Positions 19,054 to 28,862 of a stretch of 64,000 bases of DNA are shown piece after piece. A program made the translations under genes and the position numbers. The notes below the pieces were generated by a model. It was not told the origin of the DNA. It made no database searches and was given only the letters and a program-made list of their open reading frames with translations. The stretch's first letter is position 1. Each line of letters begins with the position of its first letter. Origin of the DNA: Mycolicibacterium vinylchloridicum (GTDB taxonomy: Bacteria > Actinomycetota > Actinomycetes > Mycobacteriales > Mycobacteriaceae); contig NZ_JACBJQ010000010.1 in assembly GCF_013404075.1 (NCBI RefSeq), forward strand, positions 62,001 to 126,000, written 5' to 3'.

Positions 19054-19109
19054 CTCCAGACGTTGGTTCGATGCTACCCCACCGGGCCCCTGACGAGCCG
19101 GGATGCAGG

Positions 19110-20081
19110 TCAGCCGGTCAGTTCAGCGTAGGCGGCCAACGCCGCCCGCGCGCGGGTGTGCACGCGCTCCACCAGCGATTGCGGCTCCAGCACCCGGACG
19201 TCGGCGCCGAATCCCAGCAGCACCCGTGCCATCCACTCCTCGGAGGCGTAGGTCATCACGGCCTTGTGGTGGCCGTCGGACAGCTCTTCGAGGATCCGCA
19301 TCGGGTAGTACTCGAGCATCCACGACGCCGCCGGGGCAAGCAGCAGGGTCGCGGCAGGTAAGGCGGGGTCGGCGTCGAACAACGAGGTGTCCGGGCCGGC
19401 CTGGACGGCGGGCTCTGGCGGGACCGCGGCCTGGTCGAGCACGGTCGCCTCGACGATGCGGTCGAACCGGAACAGCCGCACCCCGTCGGCGTCGCGCGAC
19501 CACGCGTGCAGGTAGCTGTGGTCGCCGACGAGGACCACCCGGATGGGGTCGACGACACGGCTCGACAGCGTGTCCCGGGAGGCCGAGTAGTACTCGATGC
19601 TCAGGGCGCGCCCGTCGCGCACCGCCGCGCGCACGGCCGCGGCAGTGTCGCTTTCGATGGGCGCCCGCTCCTCCACCGCGCCGACGGCGTGGGTGTGGTC
19701 ATGGCTGACGGTGCCCGCCGCAGACTCGATCTTGGCGATCGCGCTCAAGGCCGCCTGCGGGTCGACGACACCGGGAATGTCGATGAGCGCGCGCAGCGCG
19801 ACCAGAAGCCCGGTGGCTTCCGGCGACGTCAACCGCAGCGGTTCGTCCATGCCCGCCGAGAACGTCACCTTGATGGTGTCCCCGGAGAATTCGAAGTCGA
19901 TCAGGTCGCCGGGCCCGTAGCCCGGCAGACCGCACATCCAGAGCTGGTCGAGGTCCTGCTGGAGTTGCTTGCGGCTCACGCCGAGGTCGGCGGCGGCCTC
20001 CTCATAAGTGATGCTCGGGTTCGCCTTGAGGTACGGCACCATGTTCAGCAGCCGCACCAGCCGGGTCGACACGGGAGTCAT
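19110..20081 (-). CDS. pafC: WYL-domain transcriptional regulator PafC
   Basis: Partner of PafB in the LexA/RecA-independent DNA-damage response of mycobacteria. The 323-residue protein has an N-terminal winged helix (about 1-60, [24 protein letters not shown]) and a WYL domain ([39 protein letters not shown]). The ATG overlaps the pafB stop by 4 nt (ATGA), so stoichiometric synthesis is likely. Confidence 0.95.
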   Translation of the reverse strand: MTPVSTRLVRLLNMVPYLKANPSITYEEAAADLGVSRKQLQQDLDQLWMCGLPGYGPGDLIDFEFSGDTIKVTFSAGMDEPLRLTSPEATGLLVALRALIDIPGVVDPQAALSAIAKIESAAGTVSHDHTHAVGAVEERAPIESDTAAAVRAAVRDGRALSIEYYSASRDTLSSRVVDPIRVVLVGDHSYLHAWSRDADGVRLFRFDRIVEATVLDQAAVPPEPAVQAGPDTSLFDADPALPAATLLLAPAASWMLEYYPMRILEELSDGHHKAVMTYASEEWMARVLLGFGADVRVLEPQSLVERVHTRARAALAAYAELTG

Positions 20082-21067
20082 GCGCGATCCCCCGCCTGCG
20101 CCTTGAGCCGGGCGATCACGTCGTCGCGCAATGCGGCCGGTTCCAGGACAAGGGCATCGGCTCCGTAGCCCGCGACTTCGCGGGCGAGCCGGTCGCGGGT
20201 GCCGATGTCGAGTTCGATCACCTCACCGGGGCGTCCGCCGATGCTGCGCGGTCCGAAGACTTTTCCGTTGCGACGCAACGACATCGCCTTGCCATCGGCA
20301 ACCCACACCGAGGCCTGCACCCCGCTGGGGGCTTCACCGATCGCCCGGTCGACGATCGCCCGCAGGTCGACCCCGGCGGGTCTGGTGACAGATCCTGGCG
20401 CGCCGACGGTCTTGATGTCGGCACCGATGCGGGACAGCCGAAATGTCCTGGTGGCGTTGCGGTCCCGGTCGTGGCCCACCAGATACCAGCGGCCCCGGTC
20501 GGTGATCACGCCCCACGGTTCCACGGTGCGCACGGTGTAGGGGTCGGTCGGCAGCGACCGGTGCCGGAACTGCACAGGTTGGCCGGAGTCGATGGCCGAC
20601 AACAGGTTTCCCAGCACGTCTTCGGATCCACGCAGACCTGGCGGCCCCGACGCGGTGGTGATCGCGACGGCGGCATCGGGATCGACGTCGACGCCGGCCG
20701 CCCGCAATTTCAGCAGCGCACCCTGGGTCGCCGTGATCAACTCCGGGGACTCCCACAGCTGGGTGGCGATGGCGACGGCACCTGCCTCCTCATTCGTCAG
20801 CTCGATATCGGGCAGCGCGTAGGTGTCCCGGTTGATCCGGTAACCCTCGGTGGGATCGAAGGTCGACACCCGTCCGGTCTCCAGCGGGATACCGAGATCG
20901 CGGAGCTCGTTCTTGTCCCGTTCGAACATCCGGGAGAACGCCTCGTCGCTGGGGCTGTCGGCATACCCGGCGACGCTGGCACGGATGCGATCGGCGGTGA
21001 TGAAGCCATGGGTGGACAGCAGCGCGATGACGAGGTTCATCAACCGCTCTACTTTGGATGTCGCCAC
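20078..21067 (-). CDS. pafB: WYL-domain transcriptional regulator PafB
   Basis: The 329-residue PafB has an N-terminal HTH beginning SKVERLMNLVIALLSTHGFIT and a WYL domain with RYLVGHDRDR-like features (GRWYLVGHDRDRNATRTFRLSRI). With PafC it senses single-stranded DNA and activates DNA-repair promoters. GTG start 21067, 48 bp after pafA. Confidence 0.95.
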   Translation of the reverse strand: MATSKVERLMNLVIALLSTHGFITADRIRASVAGYADSPSDEAFSRMFERDKNELRDLGIPLETGRVSTFDPTEGYRINRDTYALPDIELTNEEAGAVAIATQLWESPELITATQGALLKLRAAGVDVDPDAAVAITTASGPPGLRGSEDVLGNLLSAIDSGQPVQFRHRSLPTDPYTVRTVEPWGVITDRGRWYLVGHDRDRNATRTFRLSRIGADIKTVGAPGSVTRPAGVDLRAIVDRAIGEAPSGVQASVWVADGKAMSLRRNGKVFGPRSIGGRPGEVIELDIGTRDRLAREVAGYGADALVLEPAALRDDVIARLKAQAGDRA

Positions 21068-21115
21068 TCGGAAAACCTTAGCGGGAAACGGTGCGCCGCC
21101 CCTGCGGCGCGCTCG

Positions 21116-22474
21116 TCACATGCTGGCGATGAGTCGCTTCACCCGCTCGTCGACCGAGCGGAACGGGTCCTTGCACAGCACCGTGCGCTGAGCCTGGTCG
21201 TTGAGCTTGAGATGCACCCAGTCGACGGTGAAATCCCGGCCCGCCTCCTGGGCGGCGCTGATGAACTCACCGCGCAACTTGGCCCGCGTGGTCTGCGGCG
21301 GGGTGTCGACGGCGGCCTCGATCTCCTCATCGGTGGTGATCCTGGTCGCCAGGCCCTTGCGCTGCAGCAGGTCGAACACACCGCGGCCGCGCTTGATGTC
21401 GTGGTAGGCCAGGTCGAGCTGGCTGATCTTGGGGTCGGACAGCTCCATGCTGTAGCGGTCCTGGTAGCGCTGGAACAGCTTGCGTTTGATCACCCAGTCG
21501 ATCTCGGTGTCCACCTTCGCGAAGTCCTGGCTCTCGACGGCGTCGAGCTGGCGGCCCCACAAGTCGACGACCTGGTCGATCTGGGTGTTGGGCTCGCGGG
21601 TCTGCAGGTATTCGACCGCGCGGGCGTAGTACTCGCGCTGGATGTCCAGGGCGCTGGCCTGCCGCCCACCGGCCAGCCGCACCGGCCGCCGGCCGGTCAG
21701 GTCGTGGCTGACCTCGCGGATGGCGCGGATCGGGTTGTCCAGCGAGAAATCGCGGAACGCCACCCCGGCCTCGATCATCTCCAGTACCAGCGAGGCGGTG
21801 CCGACCTTGAGCATGGTGGTGGATTCGCACATGTTGGAGTCACCGACGATCACGTGCAGCCGGCGGTACTTCTCGGCATCGGCGTGCGGTTCGTCGCGGG
21901 TATTGATGATGGGCCGGGACCGGGTCGTCGCGCTGGAGACCCCTTCCCAGATGTGCTCGGCGCGCTGCGACAGGCAGAATGTGGCGGCCTTGGGGGTCTG
22001 CAACACCTTGCCGGCACCGCAGATCAGCTGGCGGGTGACCAGGAACGGCAACAGCACGTCGGAAATCCGGGAGAACTCGCCCGCGCGCACGATCAGGTAG
22101 TTCTCGTGGCAGCCGTAGGAGTTCCCGGCCGAATCGGTGTTGTTCTTGAACAGGTAGATGTCGCCGCCGATGCCCTCGTCGGCGAGGCGCTGTTCGGCGT
22201 CGATGAGCAGGTCTTCCAGCACCCGCTCACCGGCGCGGTCGTGAGTGACCAGCTGCGCCAGGTTGTCGCACTCGGCGGTGGCGTACTCCGGGTGGCTGCC
22301 CACGTCGAGGTACAACCGCGCACCGTTGCGCAGGAACACGTTCGAGCTGCGGCCCCACGACACCACCCGGCGGAACAGGTACCGGGCGACCTCGTCCGGA
22401 CTGAGCCGACGATGGCCGTGGAACGTGCAGGTGACACCGAATTCGGTTTCGATGCCCATGATTCTCCGCTGCAC
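21116..22474 (-). CDS. pafA: Pup-protein ligase PafA
   Basis: Glutamine-synthetase-fold ligase that joins the C-terminal glutamate of deamidated Pup to substrate lysines. The 452 residues equal the M. tuberculosis protein. The nucleotide/metal motif GIETEFG lies at about 7-13, with [25 protein letters not shown] and [25 protein letters not shown] following. The start is GTG 22474 (reading VQRRIMG), chosen over upstream codons because of the length and the TAGGCT -10 box 7 nt before it. Confidence 0.97.
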   Translation of the reverse strand: MQRRIMGIETEFGVTCTFHGHRRLSPDEVARYLFRRVVSWGRSSNVFLRNGARLYLDVGSHPEYATAECDNLAQLVTHDRAGERVLEDLLIDAEQRLADEGIGGDIYLFKNNTDSAGNSYGCHENYLIVRAGEFSRISDVLLPFLVTRQLICGAGKVLQTPKAATFCLSQRAEHIWEGVSSATTRSRPIINTRDEPHADAEKYRRLHVIVGDSNMCESTTMLKVGTASLVLEMIEAGVAFRDFSLDNPIRAIREVSHDLTGRRPVRLAGGRQASALDIQREYYARAVEYLQTREPNTQIDQVVDLWGRQLDAVESQDFAKVDTEIDWVIKRKLFQRYQDRYSMELSDPKISQLDLAYHDIKRGRGVFDLLQRKGLATRITTDEEIEAAVDTPPQTTRAKLRGEFISAAQEAGRDFTVDWVHLKLNDQAQRTVLCKDPFRSVDERVKRLIASM

Positions 22475-22481
22475 GACACCG

Positions 22482-22487
22482 AGCCTA
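22482..22487 (-). promoter_or_regulatory. Predicted leaderless promoter -10 of pafA-pafB-pafC
   Basis: TAGGCT on the minus strand ends 7 nt before the pafA GTG. The dop gene has the same hexamer, preceded by G, at the same 7-nt distance (31558-31553). Confidence 0.5.
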
Positions 22488-22590
22488 CTGGTTCGTTTGC
22501 ACTCACGGTGCGCAAGCGGTCCGCGAAACACGTTCGCAACCCCTGTGGATCGCGGAGACAAGCCGGGCGCCGGGCATGCCAGCATGAGCC

Positions 22591-22863
22591 GTGCCCGAGC
22601 CGGTCGCCGTCGATCCCACCACGCTCAGTGCGCTCGTGAGCCGTCTGACCCGCACCACTGACGACCTTTGCGCGATTCCGATTCGTGGCGTCGACGCATT
22701 GCCCGGCTCTGCGCTGGGCGGTGTGACGTTGCCCCAGCGTGTCACCGCTGAAGTGCGCCGACTCGGCGCAGCGGTACAGGACTGGGTTTGCTCGGCGTGC
22801 CGGTCGGTCGACGAACTCGCCGCCGCGGACGACACCGCCGCCGAACGACTGCAGCCGCGGTGA
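22591..22863 (+). CDS. Small helical WXG100-like partner protein
   Basis: A 90-residue protein without signal peptide or membrane segment, predicted mostly helical, with two cysteines (VCSACRS). It is divergent from pafA. Its TGA overlaps the GTG of the DUF1023 gene (GTGA), so the two are coupled. The small-protein plus DUF1023 arrangement resembles the Rv2078/Rv2079 pair and type VII secretion partner/effector pairs, but no clear WXG or YxxxD/E motif is seen in this protein. Confidence 0.7.
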   Translation: MPEPVAVDPTTLSALVSRLTRTTDDLCAIPIRGVDALPGSALGGVTLPQRVTAEVRRLGAAVQDWVCSACRSVDELAAADDTAAERLQPR

Positions 22864-24572
22864 CCCGTCCGGGTATCGCCCAGGTGCTCATCTGGCGGCC
22901 CGAGGCGCTGACCGAACTGGCCGACGAGTGGGTCAGTGCCGCAAGCCGGTTACAGGCCCAGGCCGCCACCGTCGACGACGTGATCGCCGGCACCCCGGGC
23001 GTGTTCACCGGGTCGGCCGCGGGCGCGGCCCGGCATGCCATCGGCCCCACCGCCGCGGGGTTGCGCCGGATGTGCCAAGCGCTGATCCTGGCGGCCGCCG
23101 AGGCACGCGATGGCGCCGAGGTGATCGGCCGGGCCCGAAATCGGGTGCTGGCCGTGCTCGCCGATGCTCGCGACGAAGACTGCCAGGTCGCCGACGACGG
23201 AACCGTGCGGCCACCCCCCGCACCGTCACCGCTGCTGGTGGCATGCAGCGGCGGATCCGACTCGGCGGCCCGGGAACTGCTCGCCGTGCGCGCGGCCGAG
23301 CTGACCAGCGCACTGCAGGGCGCGCTACGTGCACTCGGTGCGGCCGACGCCGACGCCGCCGTGGCGATCGACGCGGCGTTCGACGCCGCGTCGGCGGAGC
23401 CCGCTGCGGTCCGGCCGGCCGCGGCCGCCGGCGACCCGGTCGCCGACTGGCCGCGGATGAGCCAGGACAGCATCGCCGCACAGATCGCGGCGATGCCGCA
23501 AGCCGAACGACAACGACTGGTCGAACAGAGGCCCGCCGACGTCGGCAACACCGATGGAGTTCCCTGGCAGCTCCGTATCGCGGCCAACCGGATCAACATC
23601 GCCAACGCGATCCTCGATACGCACCGCACCCTCGATGCCCCAGAAGAGGTGAAGTTGCGCGCCGCCGTCGCCTCCACACTGGACCCCGCAGACGCCGAAC
23701 GGCTTTGGGCCACACTGCATGTCGATCCCGTTCTGAGAGCCGCTGCCATCTCCGCCCACGACCACGAGGCCCAGCGCCGCGTCGAGTACTACCAGACACT
23801 GCTCGCCGACGTCCCCGATCCGCTGGACCGTGATCGCAGGGTGCCGCGGCAGATTCTGGCGTTCGATCCCGACCGGCAATCCCTCATCGAGTTGTCCGGC
23901 GACCTCGGCCGGGCCCGCGCACTGGCGGTGCTCGTCCCCGGCCTCAACACCACATTCGACGGCTCGGCCGACGATGTCGCCACCGCACGGCGGTTCGTCG
24001 CCGGGTCCGGTGGCGACATGGCGATGATCAGCTATCTGGGTGGGCGCTTCCCCACCGGCCCGTTGCCCGCCGGCGTCGCCGACGCCGCCGACCCTCGCTA
24101 CGCGCTGCAGATGGCGCCTCGGCTGGTGGCATTCAGCGAGGACGTCGAACGGCAGGCGGGGACGAGACCGGTGACCTACCTCGGCCATTCCTACGGTGGC
24201 TCGATCCTGGGCACGGCGGAGAACTTCGGCCTGACCGCCGACCGGGTGGTCTACGTAGAGGCCGCCGGAGCCGGTGTGGGCGTGCACGATCCGTCGGACT
24301 GGCACAACCGCAACCCCGCGGTGATGAGGTTCTCGATGACCGCACCCGGTGATCCGATCGCCTTGGTGCAGGGCATCCCATTCGGTCCGCACGGTGCCGA
24401 CCCGGATCTGATGCCCGGTGTGCTGCAACTGGAAACCGGGCGCCGCCTGACCGGCGCGCCGATGGCCGGCCCCTCGGCGCACAGTGACGTCCTGAACGAA
24501 CCATCCGACGCCTGGCACAACATCCTCGCGGTGATCACCGGCGACCGTGAGCACATTCGGGTGACCGAGTAG
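22860..24572 (+). CDS. DUF1023 alpha/beta-hydrolase with ESX-like N-terminal helices (Rv2079-like)
   Basis: A 570-residue protein. Residues 1-110 form a helical hairpin resembling WXG100 proteins (PGVFTGSAAGAARHAI at the turn). Residues 110-330 are alanine-rich helices. Residues about 355-540 are an alpha/beta hydrolase of the DUF1023 type, with AVLVPGLNTTFDG and the nucleophile elbow GHSYGG (Ser at about 443). The C-terminal histidine is probably in PSAHSDVLN. Substrate unknown; secretion through an ESX system is only an inference. GTG start coupled to the preceding small gene. Confidence 0.82.
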   Translation: MTRPGIAQVLIWRPEALTELADEWVSAASRLQAQAATVDDVIAGTPGVFTGSAAGAARHAIGPTAAGLRRMCQALILAAAEARDGAEVIGRARNRVLAVLADARDEDCQVADDGTVRPPPAPSPLLVACSGGSDSAARELLAVRAAELTSALQGALRALGAADADAAVAIDAAFDAASAEPAAVRPAAAAGDPVADWPRMSQDSIAAQIAAMPQAERQRLVEQRPADVGNTDGVPWQLRIAANRINIANAILDTHRTLDAPEEVKLRAAVASTLDPADAERLWATLHVDPVLRAAAISAHDHEAQRRVEYYQTLLADVPDPLDRDRRVPRQILAFDPDRQSLIELSGDLGRARALAVLVPGLNTTFDGSADDVATARRFVAGSGGDMAMISYLGGRFPTGPLPAGVADAADPRYALQMAPRLVAFSEDVERQAGTRPVTYLGHSYGGSILGTAENFGLTADRVVYVEAAGAGVGVHDPSDWHNRNPAVMRFSMTAPGDPIALVQGIPFGPHGADPDLMPGVLQLETGRRLTGAPMAGPSAHSDVLNEPSDAWHNILAVITGDREHIRVTE

Positions 24573-24685
24573 CGCAGGAGGAACTACTCGACGGCACCGG
24601 AGTTGATTCGAGTAGCCGGTTACTCTGTCCGCCCACGTGAGTCTCCAACCATCATCGACTGGTCTGGTTGACAAGGGAGACTACG

Positions 24686-26464
24686 ATGACCGCAGATACC
24701 GATAGCACCGTCCGATACGGAACATGTTGGGCCAGAAACGATCTCAATGATGACACCCCAGGAGACGATAGCCGCCCGCGCCTGACGCGCACCGCGGTCG
24801 CGGCACTGCTCGAGGGCAAAGGGGACGTCGTGGCCGGCCTGCTGTCGATGCCGCTGCGCACGATCCGACGCGATGCCCGGGGGTCGGATCTCATCAAGAG
24901 TTTGGACAACATCGACACCGCCTTCTACGACGTTCTCGCTCCCGTCCTCGACGGTTCGCCGGAACTCAAGCAGCATTTCACTCAGTGGATACGCGACGCC
25001 AGCCAACTGGCCGCCCAGGCAATCCATGAACAGGGCAGCACGGTCACAGCGGCCCGACTCATCGACGACGGCACCGCGCTGGCCAACGACCTCATTGCCG
25101 CGACTCACGACGATGCGCTCGCCGCCGCGCTCGGTGAAGTGGTGCGGCTCGGCGATCAGCTCCGTGAAGTCCCCGCCTCTGAATTGCGCACGCGCCTGGC
25201 AACTTTGCGCGACTTCAAGGATCCGGTCGTGATCCAAGGCGGCGCAGGCTCCGACCACATCGACCTGCACGCCGGGGTCGGGTTGCTGAACTCGCCTCCG
25301 TGGCTGCGCGCCGACAGCCTGAAGACGGCCATCGACGTGGGCAGCCTGCTTCAGGAGGCGGCTCGCCAAGCGGAAGCCGAGAAACAGATCACGCAGAAAG
25401 CCGCGGCTATCGGGGCCGGCGCCCCGAAGAGCTCGCTACGGGTGGCCGGAGACGGCTACCTGATCCGATATGCGGACTACTACATCTACTTCAGCGAAAA
25501 GACCGGGGCCCACGAGATTCACGGGGACATCCTGGCCAAGTACAAGGCCAACAACGGCGTTGCGCAGCTTGGCTTGCCGACCACGGACGAGACCGGCACG
25601 CCGGACGGAATCGGTCGCTACAACCACTTCGAGAAGGGTTCGATCTACTGGACGCCGGACACGGGTCCGATGTTCGTCACCGGCATGGTCCGAGCGAGGT
25701 GGGCGGCGGCCGGCTGGGAAAACGGACCACTCGGCTATCCCGTCGCCGACACCTATCACGTCCCTGGCCTTTATCCGCCGGACAATCCAAAGGTGGCCTG
25801 GTCGCTGTTCCAGAACGGCGCAATCGTCCAGACCAAGGACGGTGTGAAAGAGGCTGGAACGGCCAACCTTTCACCCGAACGACTGCGGATCATGCTTCGC
25901 AAGTTCGTCGACGACGGTCTGCACAGGGCCGGTCAGAGCTTGGGCCTGCATCCCCAGACCGAGATCACCGCGGTCTCGCGGTGGAGTTACGGATTCTGGT
26001 CCTCGTCGCCGAGATTGGTGACGATCGCACTGCACGGATTCCGAGACAACGGATTGCTTCCCGACACCGATTTCGACATCACGATGCGGATCCGTTTCAG
26101 TCTGGTCTGGCTGCCCGCGTTCACGGCACCAGCATCGAAAACGCTTGTCGCAGCCCTAGACTGGCACAAAGTGAGCGCGAGCGGTGTCGCCAGCGAGAGG
26201 ATCGCGACAGGCGTCTACAACGGGATCGCAGCCTCATTCTGGCGCGGCGGCGCCGACCCGGTGCACCCGGAGGTGCCGGACGGAGCGATCTTCATCGCCG
26301 GCATTCCGACGGGCATCGACCAGACGGGCGACGGCAACGTCGACGTCGTCGATGTCCTGACCACCGCGCAGGGGGGCTTGCAGGTTTTGGTCAACCCACT
26401 GCCCCCGGTCTTCGGTGAATTCCGCCGCCAGCAGGCGCAACGGGCCATCGACAATCTCGGCTAG
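24686..26464 (+). CDS. Large protein with central LGFP repeats, function unknown
   Basis: A 592-residue protein. Residues 1-240 are mainly helical, without a signal peptide. Around 250-360 lie LGFP-type repeats (AQLGLPTTDE, FEKGSIYWTPDTG, NGPLGYPVADT), modules found in mycobacterial and phage proteins that bind cell-wall arabinogalactan or accompany esterases. Residues 360-592 match nothing I know and contain aromatic-rich strands and a DxTGDGNVDVVD segment resembling a dockerin/EF-hand-like calcium loop. The ATG at 24686 has AAGGGAGA upstream. A TTG seven codons earlier is less likely. It forms an operon with the next gene, opposite in orientation to the paf and prc genes that flank it. Confidence 0.75.
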   Translation: MTADTDSTVRYGTCWARNDLNDDTPGDDSRPRLTRTAVAALLEGKGDVVAGLLSMPLRTIRRDARGSDLIKSLDNIDTAFYDVLAPVLDGSPELKQHFTQWIRDASQLAAQAIHEQGSTVTAARLIDDGTALANDLIAATHDDALAAALGEVVRLGDQLREVPASELRTRLATLRDFKDPVVIQGGAGSDHIDLHAGVGLLNSPPWLRADSLKTAIDVGSLLQEAARQAEAEKQITQKAAAIGAGAPKSSLRVAGDGYLIRYADYYIYFSEKTGAHEIHGDILAKYKANNGVAQLGLPTTDETGTPDGIGRYNHFEKGSIYWTPDTGPMFVTGMVRARWAAAGWENGPLGYPVADTYHVPGLYPPDNPKVAWSLFQNGAIVQTKDGVKEAGTANLSPERLRIMLRKFVDDGLHRAGQSLGLHPQTEITAVSRWSYGFWSSSPRLVTIALHGFRDNGLLPDTDFDITMRIRFSLVWLPAFTAPASKTLVAALDWHKVSASGVASERIATGVYNGIAASFWRGGADPVHPEVPDGAIFIAGIPTGIDQTGDGNVDVVDVLTTAQGGLQVLVNPLPPVFGEFRRQQAQRAIDNLG

Positions 26465-26491
26465 CCACACCAATCGGAAAGGGGGCTTGAA

Positions 26492-27112
26492 ATGCCCATC
26501 GAACAAACACCTATCGGCACCTGCGTCGGCGGCGAACTGAATGGAATGAGGGTCTACGATTTTGCGGACGTCGCGTCCTGCCAACACGCGGGTGGCGAAG
26601 TCTCCCCTGTCACAAGCGGCCCGCCACCCCGGGTCATGCATTCGCTGTTCAGCGAGCACGTCTCGTCTGCCGGTACACCATCCGAGGAGGCAGCAGAAGT
26701 CAACCTCCTCTACTTTCCGCTCTGCAACCTCCACCGCCGGTTCCCGAACTCGCCGATCGCGAGTACACTCGACGCTCTGGATGTCGATGCAGGCCGGGAC
26801 ATCACCGGGATCCTGAAGGAAGACAAGGCGCTGCGTACCAGGGCGCTCCGGTTCGTGTTGGACGTGGCGTACGTCGTGGCGAAGGCGTCGGCCCTGGAGG
26901 CCACCGCCGGCACCACTCCGACGCCGCCCATCCCTGCCGAACTGGTGGCCACCGGCCGGGAATTGGCCGACATCCTGGCCTCGCGCGTCGACGATCAGGG
27001 CCTGGCCGACACCTTCGTCACACTCATCGACCGAAGCGCCGACCTCGACGGCGCGAACGTGCTGGACATCATCCGCCTCCTCGCGGAAGACCGACGAGCA
27101 GCCGCCAGCTGA
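26492..27112 (+). CDS. Unknown protein, partner of LGFP-repeat protein
   Basis: A 206-residue soluble protein preceded by a strong Shine-Dalgarno (GGAAAGGGGG), 27 bp after the LGFP gene. The N-terminal 75 residues are poor in secondary structure and contain three cysteines; the C-terminal 120 residues look helical (LRTRALRFVLDVAYVVAKASALEA, ELVATGRELADILASRVDD). No family is recognised. It converges on the epimerase gene with a 2-bp gap. Confidence 0.65.
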   Translation: MPIEQTPIGTCVGGELNGMRVYDFADVASCQHAGGEVSPVTSGPPPRVMHSLFSEHVSSAGTPSEEAAEVNLLYFPLCNLHRRFPNSPIASTLDALDVDAGRDITGILKEDKALRTRALRFVLDVAYVVAKASALEATAGTTPTPPIPAELVATGRELADILASRVDDQGLADTFVTLIDRSADLDGANVLDIIRLLAEDRRAAAS

Positions 27113-27114
27113 CG

Positions 27115-28098
27115 TTACCGGCCGCGGGCCTGCTCGATGAAAAACCTTGCGGCTCTGCGGATCGACTCCTCGACGGGGGCCGGCTTCCAGCCCAGCTCGC
27201 GTTCGGCCTTGCTGTGGTCCAGCGGCGACATCAGTTCCGCCATCCGCAGTCCGGCCACCGCGAAGGGCAGGTCCCGACGCAGGAGCCGGGACGCCAGATC
27301 GTTGGCGTGCGCGCCGGCGTAGAGCAGCGGCAACGGAATCTTGATGCGCGGCCGGGCGACTCCGACCGCATCGGCGGCGATCTCGTGTACCTCGCGAGTG
27401 CTCAGGTAGCGATCGGAGATGATGTAGCGCTCCCCCACCCGGCCATGCTCGGCCGCGAGAAGCATTGCGCGCGCGGCATCTTCGATCCCAACCACCTCGG
27501 AAGAGAAGTCGAGGTAGAACGGGAACCGGCCGGATGCGACCTGTGCGATCATCGAGCCGTGGGGTGTCGGCTGCCAGTCACCGGGCCCGTAGGTGGTCGA
27601 GATGCACATCGCGACGGCCGGCAACCCTTTGTCCCGCGCGTAGCTTAGGACAAGGTCCTCGGCCTGCACCCTGGCCTCGATGTACGGCCCGCCGCCGGTC
27701 CAGTTGTGCTGGTCCTCTTCAGTGATCGGCGTACCGTCGCTGATCGCCAATGTGCCTGTGGTGCTGGTGAAGACGAACTTCCTCAGGTCTGCCTCGACGG
27801 CGGCGTCGAGTACATGCCGCAGACCTTCGACGTTCGTGCGGAACAGGGGTGCGGGATCCCGCAGCCACATCCGGGCATCGACCACGCAGTAGTAGACGAC
27901 ATCGCAGCCGCTCATCGCGGCGCGCAGGGCATCGTCGTCGAAAATGTCGCCGTAGTGCCGTTGGACATCGAGGTCGTCGATGCCTGCGGTCGAGCTGGTC
28001 TTGCGGACCATCACCCGCACATCGGCACCGCTGGCAACCAGCCGGCGCGTCACATGCGAGCCGAGGAACCCGCTGGCGCCAATGACGAGCTGGGTCAG
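27115..28098 (-). CDS. NAD(P)-dependent epimerase/reductase of the extended SDR family, CTG start proposed
   Basis: The cofactor loop GASGFLGS lies upstream of the first in-frame GTG, so the protein must begin earlier. No ATG, GTG or TTG precedes the loop in frame near the start. A CTG at 28098 overlaps the prcA stop (CTGA) and sits 7 nt after GGAGG, which gives a 327-residue protein with an intact Rossmann fold. In the catalytic tetrad the usual Tyr-x3-Lys reads Y-I-E-A-R, with arginine in place of lysine. Relatives reduce or epimerise flavonols, sterols or sugar nucleotides. It is probably the last gene of the dop-pup-prcB-prcA transcript. Confidence 0.75.
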   Translation of the reverse strand: MTQLVIGASGFLGSHVTRRLVASGADVRVMVRKTSSTAGIDDLDVQRHYGDIFDDDALRAAMSGCDVVYYCVVDARMWLRDPAPLFRTNVEGLRHVLDAAVEADLRKFVFTSTTGTLAISDGTPITEEDQHNWTGGGPYIEARVQAEDLVLSYARDKGLPAVAMCISTTYGPGDWQPTPHGSMIAQVASGRFPFYLDFSSEVVGIEDAARAMLLAAEHGRVGERYIISDRYLSTREVHEIAADAVGVARPRIKIPLPLLYAGAHANDLASRLLRRDLPFAVAGLRMAELMSPLDHSKAERELGWKPAPVEESIRRAARFFIEQARGR

Positions 28099-28862
28099 GA
28101 GTTTTCCTCCGCGGGAGGCGCATCGGCCGGCGCGCTCTCTGCCTTCGGCAGCAGCGCTTCCAGCGCCGAGCCGGTGATCCGCCGGAACGCCCGGCGCGGC
28201 CGCTTGGCGTCCAGAATGGCCACCTCGAGTGTGGCGGGGCCGAGCACCCGAGGCTCGGCGGGCGGCGTACTGCTGCCGCTGCCGTTGATACCGGCACGCA
28301 GCGCCTCGAGCGCGATCCCGACCGCATCACCGAGCGCGGCGTTCTCGGAGTAGGACTCCTTGAGCGCGGTGATGATCGGTTCGGTGGTGCCGCCCATCAC
28401 GACGAAGTGCGGTTCGTCGGCGATCGAGCCGTCATAGGTGATGCGGTACAGCTCGGGGGCTTTCGCCTCGCCGTAGTGCGCCACCTCGGCCACACACAGC
28501 TCCACCTCGTACGGCTTGGCCTGCTCGGTGAAGATCGTGCCGAGCGTCTGCGCGTACACGTTGGCCAGCTGACGGCCGGTCACGTCGCGGCGGTCGTAGG
28601 CATAGCCGCGGGTGTCGGCGAACTGGATGCCACCCCGGCGCAGGTTGTCGAACTCGTTGAAGCGGCCCACCGCGGCGAAGCCCACCCGGTCGTAGAGCTC
28701 ACTGATCTTCTGCAGTGACCGCGACGGGTTCTCGGCGACGAACAACACACCGGAGTCATAGGCGAGCACAACGACACTGCGGCCCCGGGCAATACCCTTA
28801 CGCGCGAGCTCCGAACGCTCACGCATCGCCTGCTCAGGCGAGATGAAATATGGGAAGCTCAC
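28095..28862 (-). CDS. prcA: 20S proteasome alpha subunit PrcA
   Basis: Non-catalytic outer-ring subunit that gates the mycobacterial proteasome. The 255-residue protein begins with the gating sequence [26 protein letters not shown] and carries the alpha-subunit proteasome fold. The GTG start follows the prcB TAA directly, with no gap. Its stop overlaps the proposed CTG start of the epimerase. Confidence 0.97.
   Translation of the reverse strand: MSFPYFISPEQAMRERSELARKGIARGRSVVVLAYDSGVLFVAENPSRSLQKISELYDRVGFAAVGRFNEFDNLRRGGIQFADTRGYAYDRRDVTGRQLANVYAQTLGTIFTEQAKPYEVELCVAEVAHYGEAKAPELYRITYDGSIADEPHFVVMGGTTEPIITALKESYSENAALGDAVGIALEALRAGINGSGSSTPPAEPRVLGPATLEVAILDAKRPRRAFRRITGSALEALLPKAESAPADAPPAEENS

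Noticed and set aside
22503..22540. LexA-like sequence GCGAAACACGTTCGC upstream of pafA
   Set aside because: It departs from TCGAAC-N4-GTTCGA at several defined positions, and pafA is not expected to be LexA controlled.
20471..22639. 722-residue open frame antisense to pafB and pafA
   Set aside because: Complete overlap with two universally conserved genes and low-complexity composition.
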